From contig JADJGZ010000055.1 in the NCBI GenBank assembly GCA_016707785.1, positions 1 through 46,847 of the forward strand: 46,847 nt of DNA, written 5' to 3'. Both the position numbers and the translations under genes were made by a program. Under the pieces are notes generated by a model. It searched no databases and was not told the DNA's origin. It saw nothing but the letters and a program-made list of their open reading frames with translations. How positions within the stretch are numbered: position 1 is the stretch's first letter; each line of letters starts with the position of its first letter. Of this stretch, positions 1-13,600 are shown in pieces. Origin of the DNA: Bacteroidales bacterium. Its GTDB lineage: Bacteria > Bacteroidota > Bacteroidia > Bacteroidales > UBA4417.

Positions 1-3000
1 GTTCTCAATATCTCACGTCAGGCTGTGGTAACACTGGTGATGATGCATCAATCTGTGAAGGTTCTGCCTATACAGCATCAGGTGCCACATTGCAACCTAT
101 GCTACCACCGCATACCTCTGACTAGTTCAGGAACAGGTGTTCTTTCTGATGAAGCAACCCTCACCTGACCTATACCCCGGCAGCCGGTGAAACAGGTGCG
201 ATCACCCTCACCCTCACTACCCGATGCGCTGTACTGACGCCACTGATCAGATGACATCACCATCACTCCTGCTGCTACAGTTTTGCAGGTGCTGATGCTA
301 CCATCTGTGAGAACAGGTTCATATACCCTCGCTGGTTCGGCTGTTGCAAATGCAACGACCCTACTGTGGTCAACTTCAGGTACTGGTACTTTCAATAACA
401 TATCTGCTCCTGCACCCGATCTATACACATCAGTGCTGCCGATATCACTGCCGGTTCTGTTACCCTGACCCTTACCGCACACCAGCCGCTCCTTGCCTGC
501 TGTCAGTGATGCAATGGTGCTCAACATCAACCGCCAGGCTACAGTATCTGCTGGCGCGGATGCCACCATCTGCGAAAGCGCAGGATCCTATACCATAAGT
601 GATGCTACCGCTCAGTATGCTACTTCTTACCTCTGGGCTTCCAGTGGTACAGGTACATTTGATGATGCAACACTGCTCAACCCGGTTTATACCCGAGTGC
701 TGCTGATATCACTGCAGGAAGTGTTACCCTTACCGTAACAGTTGCTTCTGCAAGTCCTTGCGGGGATGCTACCGATGCTATGGTACTCAATATCAACCGC
801 CAGGCTACTGTTAACGCCGGTGCTGATGCTACCATCTGCGAATCGGCTGGTTCATATACACTGGCCGGTGCGGCCGTTACGAATGCAACGCCCTACAATG
901 GACTACCTCAGGTACAGGTTACTTCAATAATGCTAATACCCTGAACCCGGTTTACACCCCGAGCGCTGCTGACATCGCTGCCGGAACGGTCACCCTGACC
1001 CTTACAGCTTCATCCGCTGCTCCTTGCGTAAGTGCTTCCGATGCAATGGTGCTCAATATCTCACGCCAGGCTGTGGTTAATGCAGGTACTGACGCTACAA
1101 TTTGTGAAGGTTCTGCCTACACTGTATCAGGTGCAACCGCTTCATATTACTCAAGCATCCTTTGGACCAGTTCAGGAACAGGTGTTCCTTTCAGATGCAA
1201 CAACACTCACGCCTACCTATACCCCGGCTGTTGGCGAAACAGGTGTGATCACCCTCACACTCACTGCAACCTCAGCAAGTCCATGTGTGGATGCAACCGA
1301 TCAGATGACCATTACCATCACTCCTGCTGCTACCGTTAATGCTGGTGCCGATGCTACCATCTGTGAAACCGGTTCTTATACATTGGCTGGTTCGGCCGTT
1401 GCAAATGCAACGACCCTACTGTGGTCTACTTCAGGTACCGGTACTTTCAATAACATATCTGCTCCTGCATCCGATCTATACCCTTCTGCTGCCGATATCA
1501 CTGCCGGTGCTGTTACCTCACCATTACCGCAACTCCAGCTGCTCCTTGCACTGCTGTCAGTGATGCTATGGTGCTCAACATCAACCGTCAGGCTACCGTT
1601 AATGCAGGTGCTGATGCTACCATCTGTGAAACCGGTACATATACATTGGTAAATGCAGCCGCTGCGAATGCAACGCCCCTGCTGGGCTACCTCAGGTACC
1701 GGTACATTCGATGATGCTACACCCTCAACCCGGTTTATACCCCAAGTGTGGCCGATATCACTGCAGGTTCTGTTACCCTGACCATCACTGCTTCATCCGC
1801 TGCTCCTTGTTCAGATGCTACCGATGCAATGGTTCTCAACATCAACCGTCAGGCTACTGTTAACGCCGGCGCTGATGCCACCATCTGCGAGACTGCTGGT
1901 TCTTACACACTGGCCGGTGCTGTTGTTGCCCATGCAACGACCCTACTGTGGACTACCTCAGGTACAGGTTACTTCAACAACGCAACCAACCTCAACCCGG
2001 TTTACACTCCAAGTGCTGCTGATATTGCTGCCGGAACGGTCACCCTGACCCTTACCGCCAACTCAGCTGCTCCTTGCGTAAGTGCTTCCGATGCTATGGT
2101 ATTGAATATCAACCGCCAGGCTGTGGTGAATGCTGGTGCTGATGCAACTATCTGTGAAGGTGCTGCCTTACAGTATCAGGTGCTACTGCTTCCTATGCTA
2201 ACTTCCATCCTCTGGACTAGTCAGGAACAGGTGTTCTTTCAGATGATGCAACACTCACGCCTACCTATACCCCGGCTGTTGGTGAAACAGGTGTGATCAC
2301 ACTCACACTTACTGCCACCTCCGATGTCCTTGTACTGATGCCACCGATCAGATGACTATCACCATCACTCCTGCTGCTACTGTTTCTGCAGGTGCTGATG
2401 CTACCATCTGTGAAACAGGTTCATATACCCTGGCTGGTTCGGCCGTTGCAAATGCAACGACCCTACTGTGGTCTACTTCAGGTACAGGTACTTTCAATAA
2501 CATATCTGCACTGCATCCGATCTATACTCCTAGTGCTGCCGATATCGCTGCCGGTGCTGTTACCCTCACCATTACCGCCACTCCAGCTGCTCCTTGCACT
2601 GCTGTCAGTGATGCTATGGTTCTCAACATCAACCGTCAGGCTACAGTTAATGCAGGCGCTGATGCTACCATCTGTGAAACTGGTACCTATACCATTGGTA
2701 AATGCAGTCGCTGCTAATGCAACGACCCTGCACTGGGCTACCCTCAGGTACAGGTACATTCGATGATGCTACAACCCTCAACCCGGTTTATACCCCAAGT
2801 GCTGCCGATATCACTGCAGGTTGTTACCCTGACCATCACAGCCTCATCCGCTGCTCCTTGTTCAGGATGCTACCGATGCTATGGTACTCAATATCAACCG
2901 CCAGGCTACTGTTAACGCCGGCGCTGATGCTACCATCTGCGAATCGGCTGGTAACTATTCCCTTGCAGGTGCAGCCGTTGCTAATGCAACGTCCCTGCTA

Positions 3001-6000
3001 TGGACTACCTCAGGTACCGGTTACTTCAATAATGCTACAACATTGAACCCGGTTTACACCCCGAGCGTTGCTGATATCACTGCCGGATTGGTCACACTGA
3101 CCCTTACCGCCTAATTCAGCTGCTCCTTGCGTAAGTGCTTCCGATGCTATGGTGCTCAATATCTCACGCCAGGCTGTGGTTAATGCGGTGCTGATGCATC
3201 TATCTGTGAAGGTTCTGCCTATACAGGTATCCGGTGCTACTGCTTCATATTACTCCATCCTCTGGACCAGTTCAGGAACAGGTGTTCTTTCAGATGAAAC
3301 AACCCTTACCCCGACCTATACTCCTGCAGCCGGTGAAACAGGTGTGATCACTCTTACACTCACTGCTACCTCGGCAAGTCCATGTGTAGATGCAACCGAC
3401 CAGATGACCATTACCATCACTCCTGCCGCTACCGTTAGCGCTGGCGCCGATGCTACCATCTGTGAAACCGGTTCGTATACCCTCACCGGATCAGTCGTTG
3501 CGAATGCAACGACCCTACTCTGGTCAACTTCAGGTACAGGTACTTTCAATAACATATCTGCCCTGCATCCGATCTATACCCATCTGCTGCCGATATCACT
3601 GCCGGTGCGTTACCCTCACCTCACCGCAACTCCGGCTGCTCCTTGCACTGCTGTCATGATGCTATGGTGCTCAACATCAACCGTCAGGCTACAGTTAATG
3701 CAGGTGCTGATGCTACCATCTGTGAAAGTGGTACCTATACATCGGTAAATGCAGTCGCTGCGAATGCAACGACCCACCTATGGGCAACCTCAGGGTACTG
3801 GTACATTCGATGATGCTACAACCTCAACCCGGTTTATACTCCAAGTGCGGCCGATATTACCGCAGGTTCAGTAACTCTGACAATCACAGCCTCATCCGCT
3901 GCTCCTTGTTCAGATGCTACCGATGCAATGGTTCTCAACATCAACCGTCAGGCTACTGTTAACGCCGGCGCTGATGCTACCATCTGCGAGACTGCTGGTT
4001 CATACACTCTGGCCGGTGCGGCCGCTACGAATGCAACGTCCCTGCTGTGGACTACCTCAGGAACCGGTACTTCAACAATGCAACCACCCTCAACCCGGTT
4101 TACACTCCAAGTGCTGCTGATATTGCCGCCGGTACCGTAACCCTTACCATCACAGCTTCATCTGCTGCTCCTTGCGTAAGTGCTTCCGATGCAATGGTTC
4201 TCAATATCTCACGCCAGGCTGTGGTTAATGCTGGTGCTGACGCTACAATCTGCGAAGGTTCTGCCTATACACAGTATCCGGTGCTACCGCTTCAAATGCA
4301 ACCACCCTCTGGACCAGTTAGGAACGGTTCTCCAGATGAAACAACCCTTACCCCAACCTATACTCCGGCTGCTGGTGAAACAGGTGTGATCACTCTTACA
4401 CTGACTGCCACTTCAACAGGTCCTTGCGTAGATGCTACCGATCAGATGACAATCACCATCACTCCTGCCGCTACAGTTTCTGCAGGTGCTGATGCTACCA
4501 TCTGTGAAACCGGTTCATATACCCTGGCTGGTTCGGCCGTTGCAAATGCAACGACCCTACTGTGGTCAACTTCAGGTACAGGTACTTTCAATAACATCTC
4601 TGCTCTGCATCCGATCTATACACCTAGTGCTGCCGATATCACTGCCGGTGCTGTTACCCTCACCATTACTGCAACTCCAGCTGCTCCTTGCACTGCTGTC
4701 AGTGATGCTATGGTTCTTAACATCAACCGTCAGGCTACCGTTAATGCAGGTGTCGATGCTACCATCTGTGAAAGTGGTACCTATACGTTGGTAAATGCAG
4801 TCGCTGCGAATGCAACGACCCTACAATGGGCAACTTCAGGTACAGGTACATTCGATGATGCAACACTACTCAACCCGGTTTATACTCCAAGTGTAGCCGA
4901 TATCACTGCAGGTTCAGTAACTCTGACAATCACAGCTTCATCCGCTGCTCCTTGTTCAGGATGCTACCGATGCAATGGTGCTCAACATCAACAGTCAGGC
5001 TACTGTTAACGCCGGCGCTGATGCTACCATCTGCGAATCAGCTGGTAACTATACCCTTGCAGGTGCAGCCGTTGCTAATGCAACGTCCCTACTGTGGACT
5101 ACCTCCGGTACAGGTACATTCAATAATGCAACAACCCTTAACCCGGTTTATACCCCAAGTGCTGATGATATTGCCGCCGGTACCGTAACCCTTACCATCA
5201 CAGCTTCTTCCGCTGCTCCTTGCGTAAGTGCTTCCGATGTCATGGTTCTCAATATCTCACACCAGGCTGTGGTTAATGCAGGGGCTGATGCTACCATCTG
5301 TGAAGGTTCTGCCTATACAGTATCCGGTGCGCCGCTTGCATATACTCAACCTCCCTACCAGTTCACGAACTGGGTTCTTTTCAGATGAAACAACCCTTAC
5401 CCCAACCTATACTCCGGCTGCTGGTGAAACAGGTGTGATCACTCTTACACTGACTGCCACTTCAACAGGTCCATGCGTAGATGCTACCGATCAGATGACA
5501 ATCACCATCACTCCTGCCGCTACAGTTTCTGCAGGTGCCGATGCTACCATCTGTGAAACCGGTTCATATACCCTGGCTGGTTCGGCCGTTGCAAATGCAA
5601 CGACCCTACTGTGGTCAACTTCAGGTACAGGTACTTTCAATAACATATCTGCTCTGCATCCGATCTATACTCCTTCGGTTGCAGATATCACTGCCGGAAC
5701 TGTTACACTCACCATTACTGCAACTCCAGCTGCTCCTTGCACTGCCGTCAGTGATGTTATGGTGCTCAACATCAACCGTCAGGCTACAGTTAATGCAGGT
5801 GCTGATGCTACCATCTGTGAAAGTGGTACCTATACATTGGTAAATGCAACCGTTACCTATGCAACGACCCTACTGTGGGCAACCTCAGGTACTGGTACTT
5901 TCGATGATGCCACAACCCTCAACCCGGTTTATACTCCAAGTGTGGCCGATATCACTGCAGGTTCTGTTACACTGACCATCACAGCCTCATCCGCTGCTCC

Positions 6001-6126
6001 TTGTTCAGATGCTACTGATAGTATGGTACTCAACATCAACCGTCAGGCTACTGTTAACGCCGGCGCTGATGCTACCATCTGCGAGACTGCTGGTTCTTAC
6101 ACACTGGCTGGTGCTGTTGCATCACA
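1..6126 (+). pseudogene. Frameshifted upstream part of giant repeat adhesin
   Basis: This stretch encodes the same tandem domains as the open frame that follows it, but the coding sequence jumps between all three forward frames every 100 to 1000 bases. Open pieces include 1748-2296, 4047-5009 and 5228-6274. Each carries the unit signature AGADATICE, a central LLW-TSGTGTF stretch and an ending like DAMVLNINRQA. The jumps coincide with one- or two-base indels compared with near-identical neighbouring copies, and in-frame nonsense substitutions are not the cause. The gene has no start in the window and continues off the left edge. I read this as the N-terminal part of one surface protein whose frame was damaged by sequence or assembly error in near-identical repeats. 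Real decay is the alternative. Confidence 0.75.
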
Positions 6127-7650
6127 ATGCAACCCTACTGTGGACTACCCTCAGGTACTGGTAACTTCAACAATGCAACCACTCTCAACCCGGTTTACAC
6201 TCCAAGTGCTGCTGATATTGCCGCCGGTACCGTTACCCTTACCATCACAGCTTCATCCGCTGCTCCTTGCGTAAGTGCTTCCGATGCAATGGTGCTCGAT
6301 ATCTCACGCCAGGCTGTGGTTAATGCTGGTGCTGACGCATCAATCTGTGAAGGTTCTGCCTATACAGTATCTGGTGCAACTGCTTCATATTATTCAAGCA
6401 TCCTCTGGACAAGTTCAGGAACAGGTGTTCTTTCAGATGAAACAACCCTTACCCCGACCTATACTCCTGCAGCCGGTGAAACAGGTGTGATCACTCTCAC
6501 CCTCACTGCTACTTCCGATGCTCCTTGTACTGACGCCACCGATCAGATGACAATCACCATCACTCCTGCCGCTACAGTTTCTGCAGGTGCTGATGCTACC
6601 ATCTGTGAAACAGGTTCATATACCCTGGCTGGTTCGGCCGTTGCAAATGCAACGACCCTACTGTGGTCAACTTCTGGTACAGGTACTTTCAATAACATAT
6701 CTGCTCTGCATCCGATCTATACTCCTTCGGCTGCCGATATCACTGCCGGTGCTGTTACCCTCACCATTACTGCAACTCCAGCTGCTCCTTGCACTGCTGT
6801 CAGTGATGCTATGGTTCTCAACATCAACCGTCAGGCTACCGTTAATGCAGGTGCTGATGCTACCATCTGTGAAAGTGGTACCTATACATTGGTAAATGCA
6901 GTCGCTGCGAATGCAACGACCCTACTGTGGGCAACCTCAGGTACTGGTACATTCGATGATGCTACAACCCTCAACCCGGTTTATACTCCAAGTGTGGCCG
7001 ATATCACTGCAGGTTCAGTGACTCTGACCATCACAGCCTCATCCGCTGCTCCTTGTTCAGATGCTACCGATGCAATGGTGCTCAACATCAACGGTCAGGC
7101 TACTGTTAACGCCGGCGCTGATGCTACCATCTGCGAGACTGCTGGTTCATATACTCTGGCCGGTGCGGCCGTTACGAATGCAACGTCCCTGCTGTGGACT
7201 ACCTCAGGTACTGGTACATTCAACAATGCAACCACTCTCAACCCGGTTTACACTCCAAGTGCTGCTGATATTGCCGCCGGTACCGTTACCCTTACCATCA
7301 CAGCTTCATCCGCTGCTCCTTGTGTAAGTGCTTCCGATGCCATGGTGCTCGATATCTCACGCCAGGCTGTGGTCAACGCCGGTGCTGATGCTACAATCTG
7401 TGAAAGTGGTACCTATACATTGGTAAATGCAACCGTTACCTATGCAACCCCCTACCTCTGGGCAACCTCAGGTACCGGTACTTTCGATGATGCTACTGCT
7501 CTCAACCCGGTTTATACTCCAAGTGTGGCCGATATCACTGCAGGTTCAGTTACTCTGACCATCACAGCATCATCCGCTGCTCCTTGTTCAGATGCTACTG
7601 ATGCAATGGTTCTTAACATCAACCGTCAGGCTACCGTTAACGCCGGCGCT
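300..7650 (+). repeat. Higher-order tandem repeat, about 1.05 kb, four domains per period
   Basis: The anchor ACCATCTGTGA (ICE motif followed by a TGSYTLAG-type sequence) recurs at 300, 1356, 2403, 3455, 4497, 5546 and 6598, with spacings of 1042 to 1056 bases. Each period holds four different units of about 87 residues in fixed order: one ending in TAVSDAMVLNINRQA, one starting ICESGTYTLVN, one starting ICETAGSYTLAG, and one starting ICEGSAYTVSG with an AAGETGVITLTLTAT segment. Copies are nearly identical at the DNA level. After about 7.4 kb the regular order breaks and single units diverge. This indicates recent amplification of the four-unit block rather than of single domains. Confidence 0.85.
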
Positions 7651-10600
7651 GATGCCACCATCTGCGAGACTGCTGGTTCATACACACTGGCCGGTGCGGC
7701 TGTTGCCAATGCAACGACCCTACTGTGGACTACCTCAGGTACAGGTTACTTCAACAACGCAACCAACCTCAACCCGGTTTACACTCCAAGTGCTGCTGAT
7801 ATTGCCGCCGGCACCGTTACCCTTACCATCACAGCTTCATCCGCTGCTCCTTGTGTAAGTGCTTCCGATGCAATGGTTCTCGATATCTCACGCCAGGCTG
7901 TGGTAAATGCTGGTGCTGATGCCACTATCTGTGAAGGTGGTACCTATACATTGGTAAATGCAGTCGTTGCGAATGCAACGACCCTACAATGGTCACATGA
8001 CGGTCTGGGTACACTCACCAATGACAACACCCTTACCCCGACCTATACTCCAGCTGCTGGTGAAACTGGTGTTATCACCCTGACCCTTACTGCTACATCA
8101 ACTGGTCCATGCGTAGATGCTACCGATCAGATGACAATTACCATCACTCCTGCAGCTACAGTATCTGCAGGTGCTGATGCTACTATCTGTGAAACAGGTT
8201 CATATACCCTGGCTGGTTCGGCCGTTGCAAATGCAACGACCCTACTATGGTCAACCTCAGGTACTGGTTCATTCAACAATATCACTGCACTTCACCCAAT
8301 TTATACTCCAAGTGCTGCCGATATCGTTGCAGGTTCCGTCACACTGACTATTACAGCCACACCAGCTGCTCCTTGCACAGCAGTAAGCGATGCAATGGTA
8401 CTCAACATCAACCGCCAGGCTGTGGTTAATGCAGGCATCGATGCCACCATCTGTGAAAATGCTTCCTACACCGTTAGCACCGCCACATCAAGCTATGCAG
8501 CTTCGATCCTGTGGACCCACAACGGACTTGGAACAATTTCAGGAGCCGGCACAATGACACCTACCTATACTCCTGCTGCTGGTGAAACCGGTGTTATTAC
8601 TCTCACTGTAACAGCAACATCGGCCAGTCCATGTGTTGATGTAACAGATCAGATGACCATCACCATCACTCCTGCCGCTACAGTATCTGCAGGTCCTGAT
8701 GCCACCATCTGCGAAACAGGTACCTATACCTTGGCTGGTTCGGCCGTTGCAAATGCAACGACCCTACTATGGTCAACTTCGGGTACAGGTTCATTCAACA
8801 ATGCCGCTGCCCTCCATGCAATCTACATCCCAAGTGCTGCAGATATTCTGAACGGATCGGTTACCTTAACTCTGACAGCATATCCATCTGCTCCATGTCC
8901 TGTTATCAGTGATGAAATGGTACTCACCATCAGCCGTCAGGCTATTGTGAATGCCGGAACTGATGCTTCCATCTGCGAAGGTGCTACCTATACCGTCAAC
9001 AGTGCAACTTCCAGCTATGCAACCCTGATTACATGGATTCATAATGGCCTTGGAACACTGACTGGTGCTAACACCCTCACCCCAACCTATACTCCGGCTG
9101 CAGGTGAAACTGGTGTAATCACACTGACCCTTACTGCTACTTCCGCCGGTCCATGTGTAGATGCTACCGACCAGATGACTATTTCCATCACTCCTGCTGC
9201 TACAGTATCTGCAGGACCTGATGCCACCATCTGCGAAACAGGCAACCATACTCTTGCCGGAAGTTCAGCAACCAATGCCATCTCACTGCTATGGTCAACT
9301 TCAGGTACCGGATCCTTCAACAATGCTGCTGCACTCAATCCAATCTACATCCCGAGTGCTGCAGATATCCTGAACGGATCAGTTACCCTCACCCTATCCG
9401 TAACACCTGCTGCACCATGCGCAATTGTTACCGATGCAATGGTTCTGACTATCAGTCACCAGGCAATCGTAAATGCAGGCACTGATGCTTCAATCTGTGA
9501 AGGTTCAACCTATACCATATCTGGAGCGGCTGTTGCAAATGCAACGACCCTACAATGGACCCATAACGGACTTGGTACATTAAGCGGTGCAGGCACCCTT
9601 ACGCCTACCTATACTCCGGCTGCCGGTGAAACAGGTGTTATCACCCTGACCCTGACAGCTACTTCAACTTCACCTTGTGTTGATGCAACTGACCAGATGA
9701 CCATATCCATCACTCCTGCCGCAACTGTATTCGCAGGACCTGATGCTACCATCTGCGAAACAGGTACATATTCCCTGGCTAATTCGGCCGTTGCAAATGC
9801 AACGACCCTACTGTGGTCAACATCAGGTACCGGTTCATTCAACAATGCCGCCGCACTGAATCCAATCTACATCCCAAGTGCAGCGGATATCCTGAACGGA
9901 ACCGTTACCCTGACCCTGACTGCAACACCAGCATCCCCATGCGCTACAGCAAGCGATGCCATGGTTCTGACGATTAACCGTCAGGCAGTTGTGAACGCCG
10001 GTACTGATGCCACAATTTGTGAGACTTCAGGAACCTATACACTCAGCAATTCGTCAGCACAGTATGCTACTGCCTATCTATGGAGCAGCAGCGGAACAGG
10101 CAGCTTCAATGATGCCAGCCTGTTGCATCCGGTTTACACACCAAGTGCTGCTGATATTCTTGCCGGAAGTGTTACAATCACAGTTACTGCAAGTTCAACC
10201 GCACCATGCGTTGATGCAACAGATGCGATGGTTCTGAACATCAACCGTCAGGCAATTGTAAATGCCGGAACAGATGCAACCATCTGTGAAACCGGTACCT
10301 ACTCATTAACTACAGCTACTGCACAATATGCTACTTCCTTCCTCTGGACAACCACTGGAACAGGATCCTTCAACAATCCTACCTCACTCAACCCGGTTTA
10401 CAACCCGAGTCCTAATGACGTACTCGATGGATTTGTAATCCTTACTCTGACAGCAACCTCAACAGCACCTTGTGTAAGTGCCACAGATGACATGACACTC
10501 CATATCAACCGTCAGGCCATTGTAAATGCCGGACCTGATGGAACCATTTGTGAAGGATCAACCTTTACAGTAAGCGGAGCAACATCATTGTATGCTGCAT

Positions 10601-13600
10601 CCATTAACTGGTCACATAATGGTCTGGGAACACTGAGTGGTGCCAATACAATAACTCCGACTTATTCACCTGCAATAGGAGAAACCGGAGTTATTACCAT
10701 GGTTCTGACCGGAACTTCGGTAACACCATGCCTTAGTGTAACAGATCAGATGAACATCACCATCAACCCGGGTGCAGTCGTATCAGCAGGATCTGATGCC
10801 ACTATCTGTGAAACAGGAACCTATACACTCTCTGGTTCAGCTGCATCGAATTACAGCTCACTGCTGTGGACTACTTCGGGAGAAGGTATGTTCAATAATC
10901 CTGCAGGATTGCATCCTACCTATATTCCAAGTGCAAGTGACATCCTGAACGGATCTGTTGTACTTACCCTGACAGCTACAGGCATAGCACCTTGTGGAAC
11001 CATAAGCGACAATATGACGCTATACATTTCACACCAGGCTATTGCCAATGCAGGACCGGATGCAACACTCTGCGAAGGATCAAGCTTTGCCGTTACCTCT
11101 GCAGCTGCTTCTTACCAGACAAGTATTACATGGACACATAATGGCACAGGTATTTTGACCGGAGCCAGCACGCTGACCCCAGTTTATACTCCAGGTATAG
11201 GTGAAACAGGTGATATTATCCTGACCTTAAGTGTAACCTCTGCTGCTCCATGTAATCCTGCATCTGATCAGATGACCCTTCACATCTATGCTTTACCTTC
11301 TGCCTATGCAGGTGTTGATACAACTATTTGTGAAGGCTCTTCCTATGCAATTCTTGGGTCAACGGCTTCCAACTTCAGTTCACTAATCTGGAGTACATCA
11401 GGAACAGGTACATTCAACAATGCAGGTGTGCTTCATCCTGTGTATGTGCCTTCACAAAGTGATGTGGTGAATGGATTCGTATTCCTGGTATTGAATGCTT
11501 ACGGAAATGGACCTTGTCCGGCAGCTACTGATAGTATGCAGTTGTTCATCAACCAGGCTACTACTGCCAACGCAGGACCTGATGCCACAATTTGTCAGGG
11601 AAGTATGGGATTCACTGTAAGCGGTGCAACAGCTCAGGATTATACCTCAATCCTATGGACAACCAATGGTTTAGGTTTACTGAACAATCCGAATACGCTG
11701 AGCCCGACTTATATACCGCAAACCGGAGAAACTGGAACTATTACCTTAACATTGACTGCTTATGCAGCAGCTCCTTGTCCTGACGTAGTAGATGGTATGA
11801 ACCTTACGATTCTGCCAGCTCCTGTAGCTTCAGCCGGTATTGATGACTCTATATGCGAAGGACAGGTATTCATTCCGAATACTGCCAATGCAGGGTATTA
11901 TACCAACCTGATGTGGACAACCAGTGGAACAGGGTATTTCAGTAATCCAACTGCATTACATCCTACCTATACTCCAAGTGCCAGTGACATCCTGAATGAA
12001 TCTGTGGTATTAACCATAACCGCCACAGGAACAGCACCATGCACAACTGTAAGCGATGATATGATGTTAATTATCCGTCGCATTCCAGTTGCCAATGCAG
12101 GTGATGATGCTGCAATCTGCCAGGGTTCTGACTTTACAGTAACTACTGCGATTGCATCCAACTACACAGGCTTGATCTGGACTCATAACGGAAATGGTAA
12201 CCTGGTAAATGAAACCACTATCAATCCAACCTACCAACCTGCACCTGGTGAAACGGGAGTGGTAATTCTGACGATGACGTTATCTGGCACACCAGTCTGC
12301 GGCACCGTTTCAGATGCCATGTCGTTGAGCATCTATCCAGAACCTATGGCTGAAGCTGGTGACAATGTCTCAGGTTGCAGCAACAACCCGGTTGTTCTGA
12401 ACTCTTCTATTGCCAATGGTGCAGCAAGTCTGATCTGGACAACGTCCGGTACCGGAACCTTCAACAATGCATCGTTGCTCCATGCTACCTATACCCCAAG
12501 TGCAAATGATGTACTCAGCGGAGAGGTAATTCTCACCCTCACGGTTACAGGAACTGCACCATGCGGAATCGTTGCCGATAGCCTTGTACTCACACTATAC
12601 TCTGAACCTACAGCCAATGCAGGTCCGGATGCAGTTACCTGTAACAACATGCCATTCACCATCACTACTGCAACGATTACCGGAAGTGAAGATTTTGAAT
12701 GGACACATAACGGTGCGGGTACGTTAAATGGTGCAGGTACACTATCACCAACCTATGTCCCCGCTTCAGCTGAATCAGGAAATGTTGTTATTACTCTGAC
12801 AGTGCATGGTGCTGAGCCTTGCGGAACAGTGATTGATCAGATGGTACTGACAGTGAATCCTGTAGCGATAGTTTATGCAGGCAGCGATCTTGCAACCTGT
12901 GAAATGAGCCCGATCCAGGTATCCGGTGCAACTGCGCAGAATTACAGTTCAATACTCTGGACGACTAATGGATCAGGTACTTTCAATGATGCTTCAGTGA
13001 TTAACCCTGTCTACACTCCAAGTTCTGCTGATATGTCAACAGGAATGGTAATCCTGACACTCAACATTAGCGGAATAGCTCCATGCAGCGACCTGTCAGA
13101 CCAGCTGGTACTCTCCATTATCAAAACACCTGCTGTTGATGCTGGCGCAGATGCAGCCACATGTGAAGGCAATAGTTATACCATCACAGGTACATCTGCA
13201 TCCAATTTCAGCTCGCTTAACTGGACTTACTCACCTTCAAATAGTGGAACTCTAAGTGGACTGGGATCACTCAATCCTACATTCACTCCGGCAGCAGGCT
13301 ATTATGGTGATGTCACACTTACTATCACAGCCAGTGGCAACACTGCTTGCGGAAATGTAACGGCTACAGATCAGATGACACTTACGATTCATAAGGCTGT
13401 AACTGCCAATGCAGGTCTTGATCAGCAAATCTCAGCAGGGGCTATCACATCATTGCAGGGCTCTGCAATCGACGGTTCCGGTTTCTATGCATGGAGCTGG
13501 CAGCCAGAATCATTGCTTGAGAATCCGACTGTTATGGAACCAGTGACATTACCTATCATCACGAATACGCTCTTCACCTTAACTGTACTTGACCTTTCAA

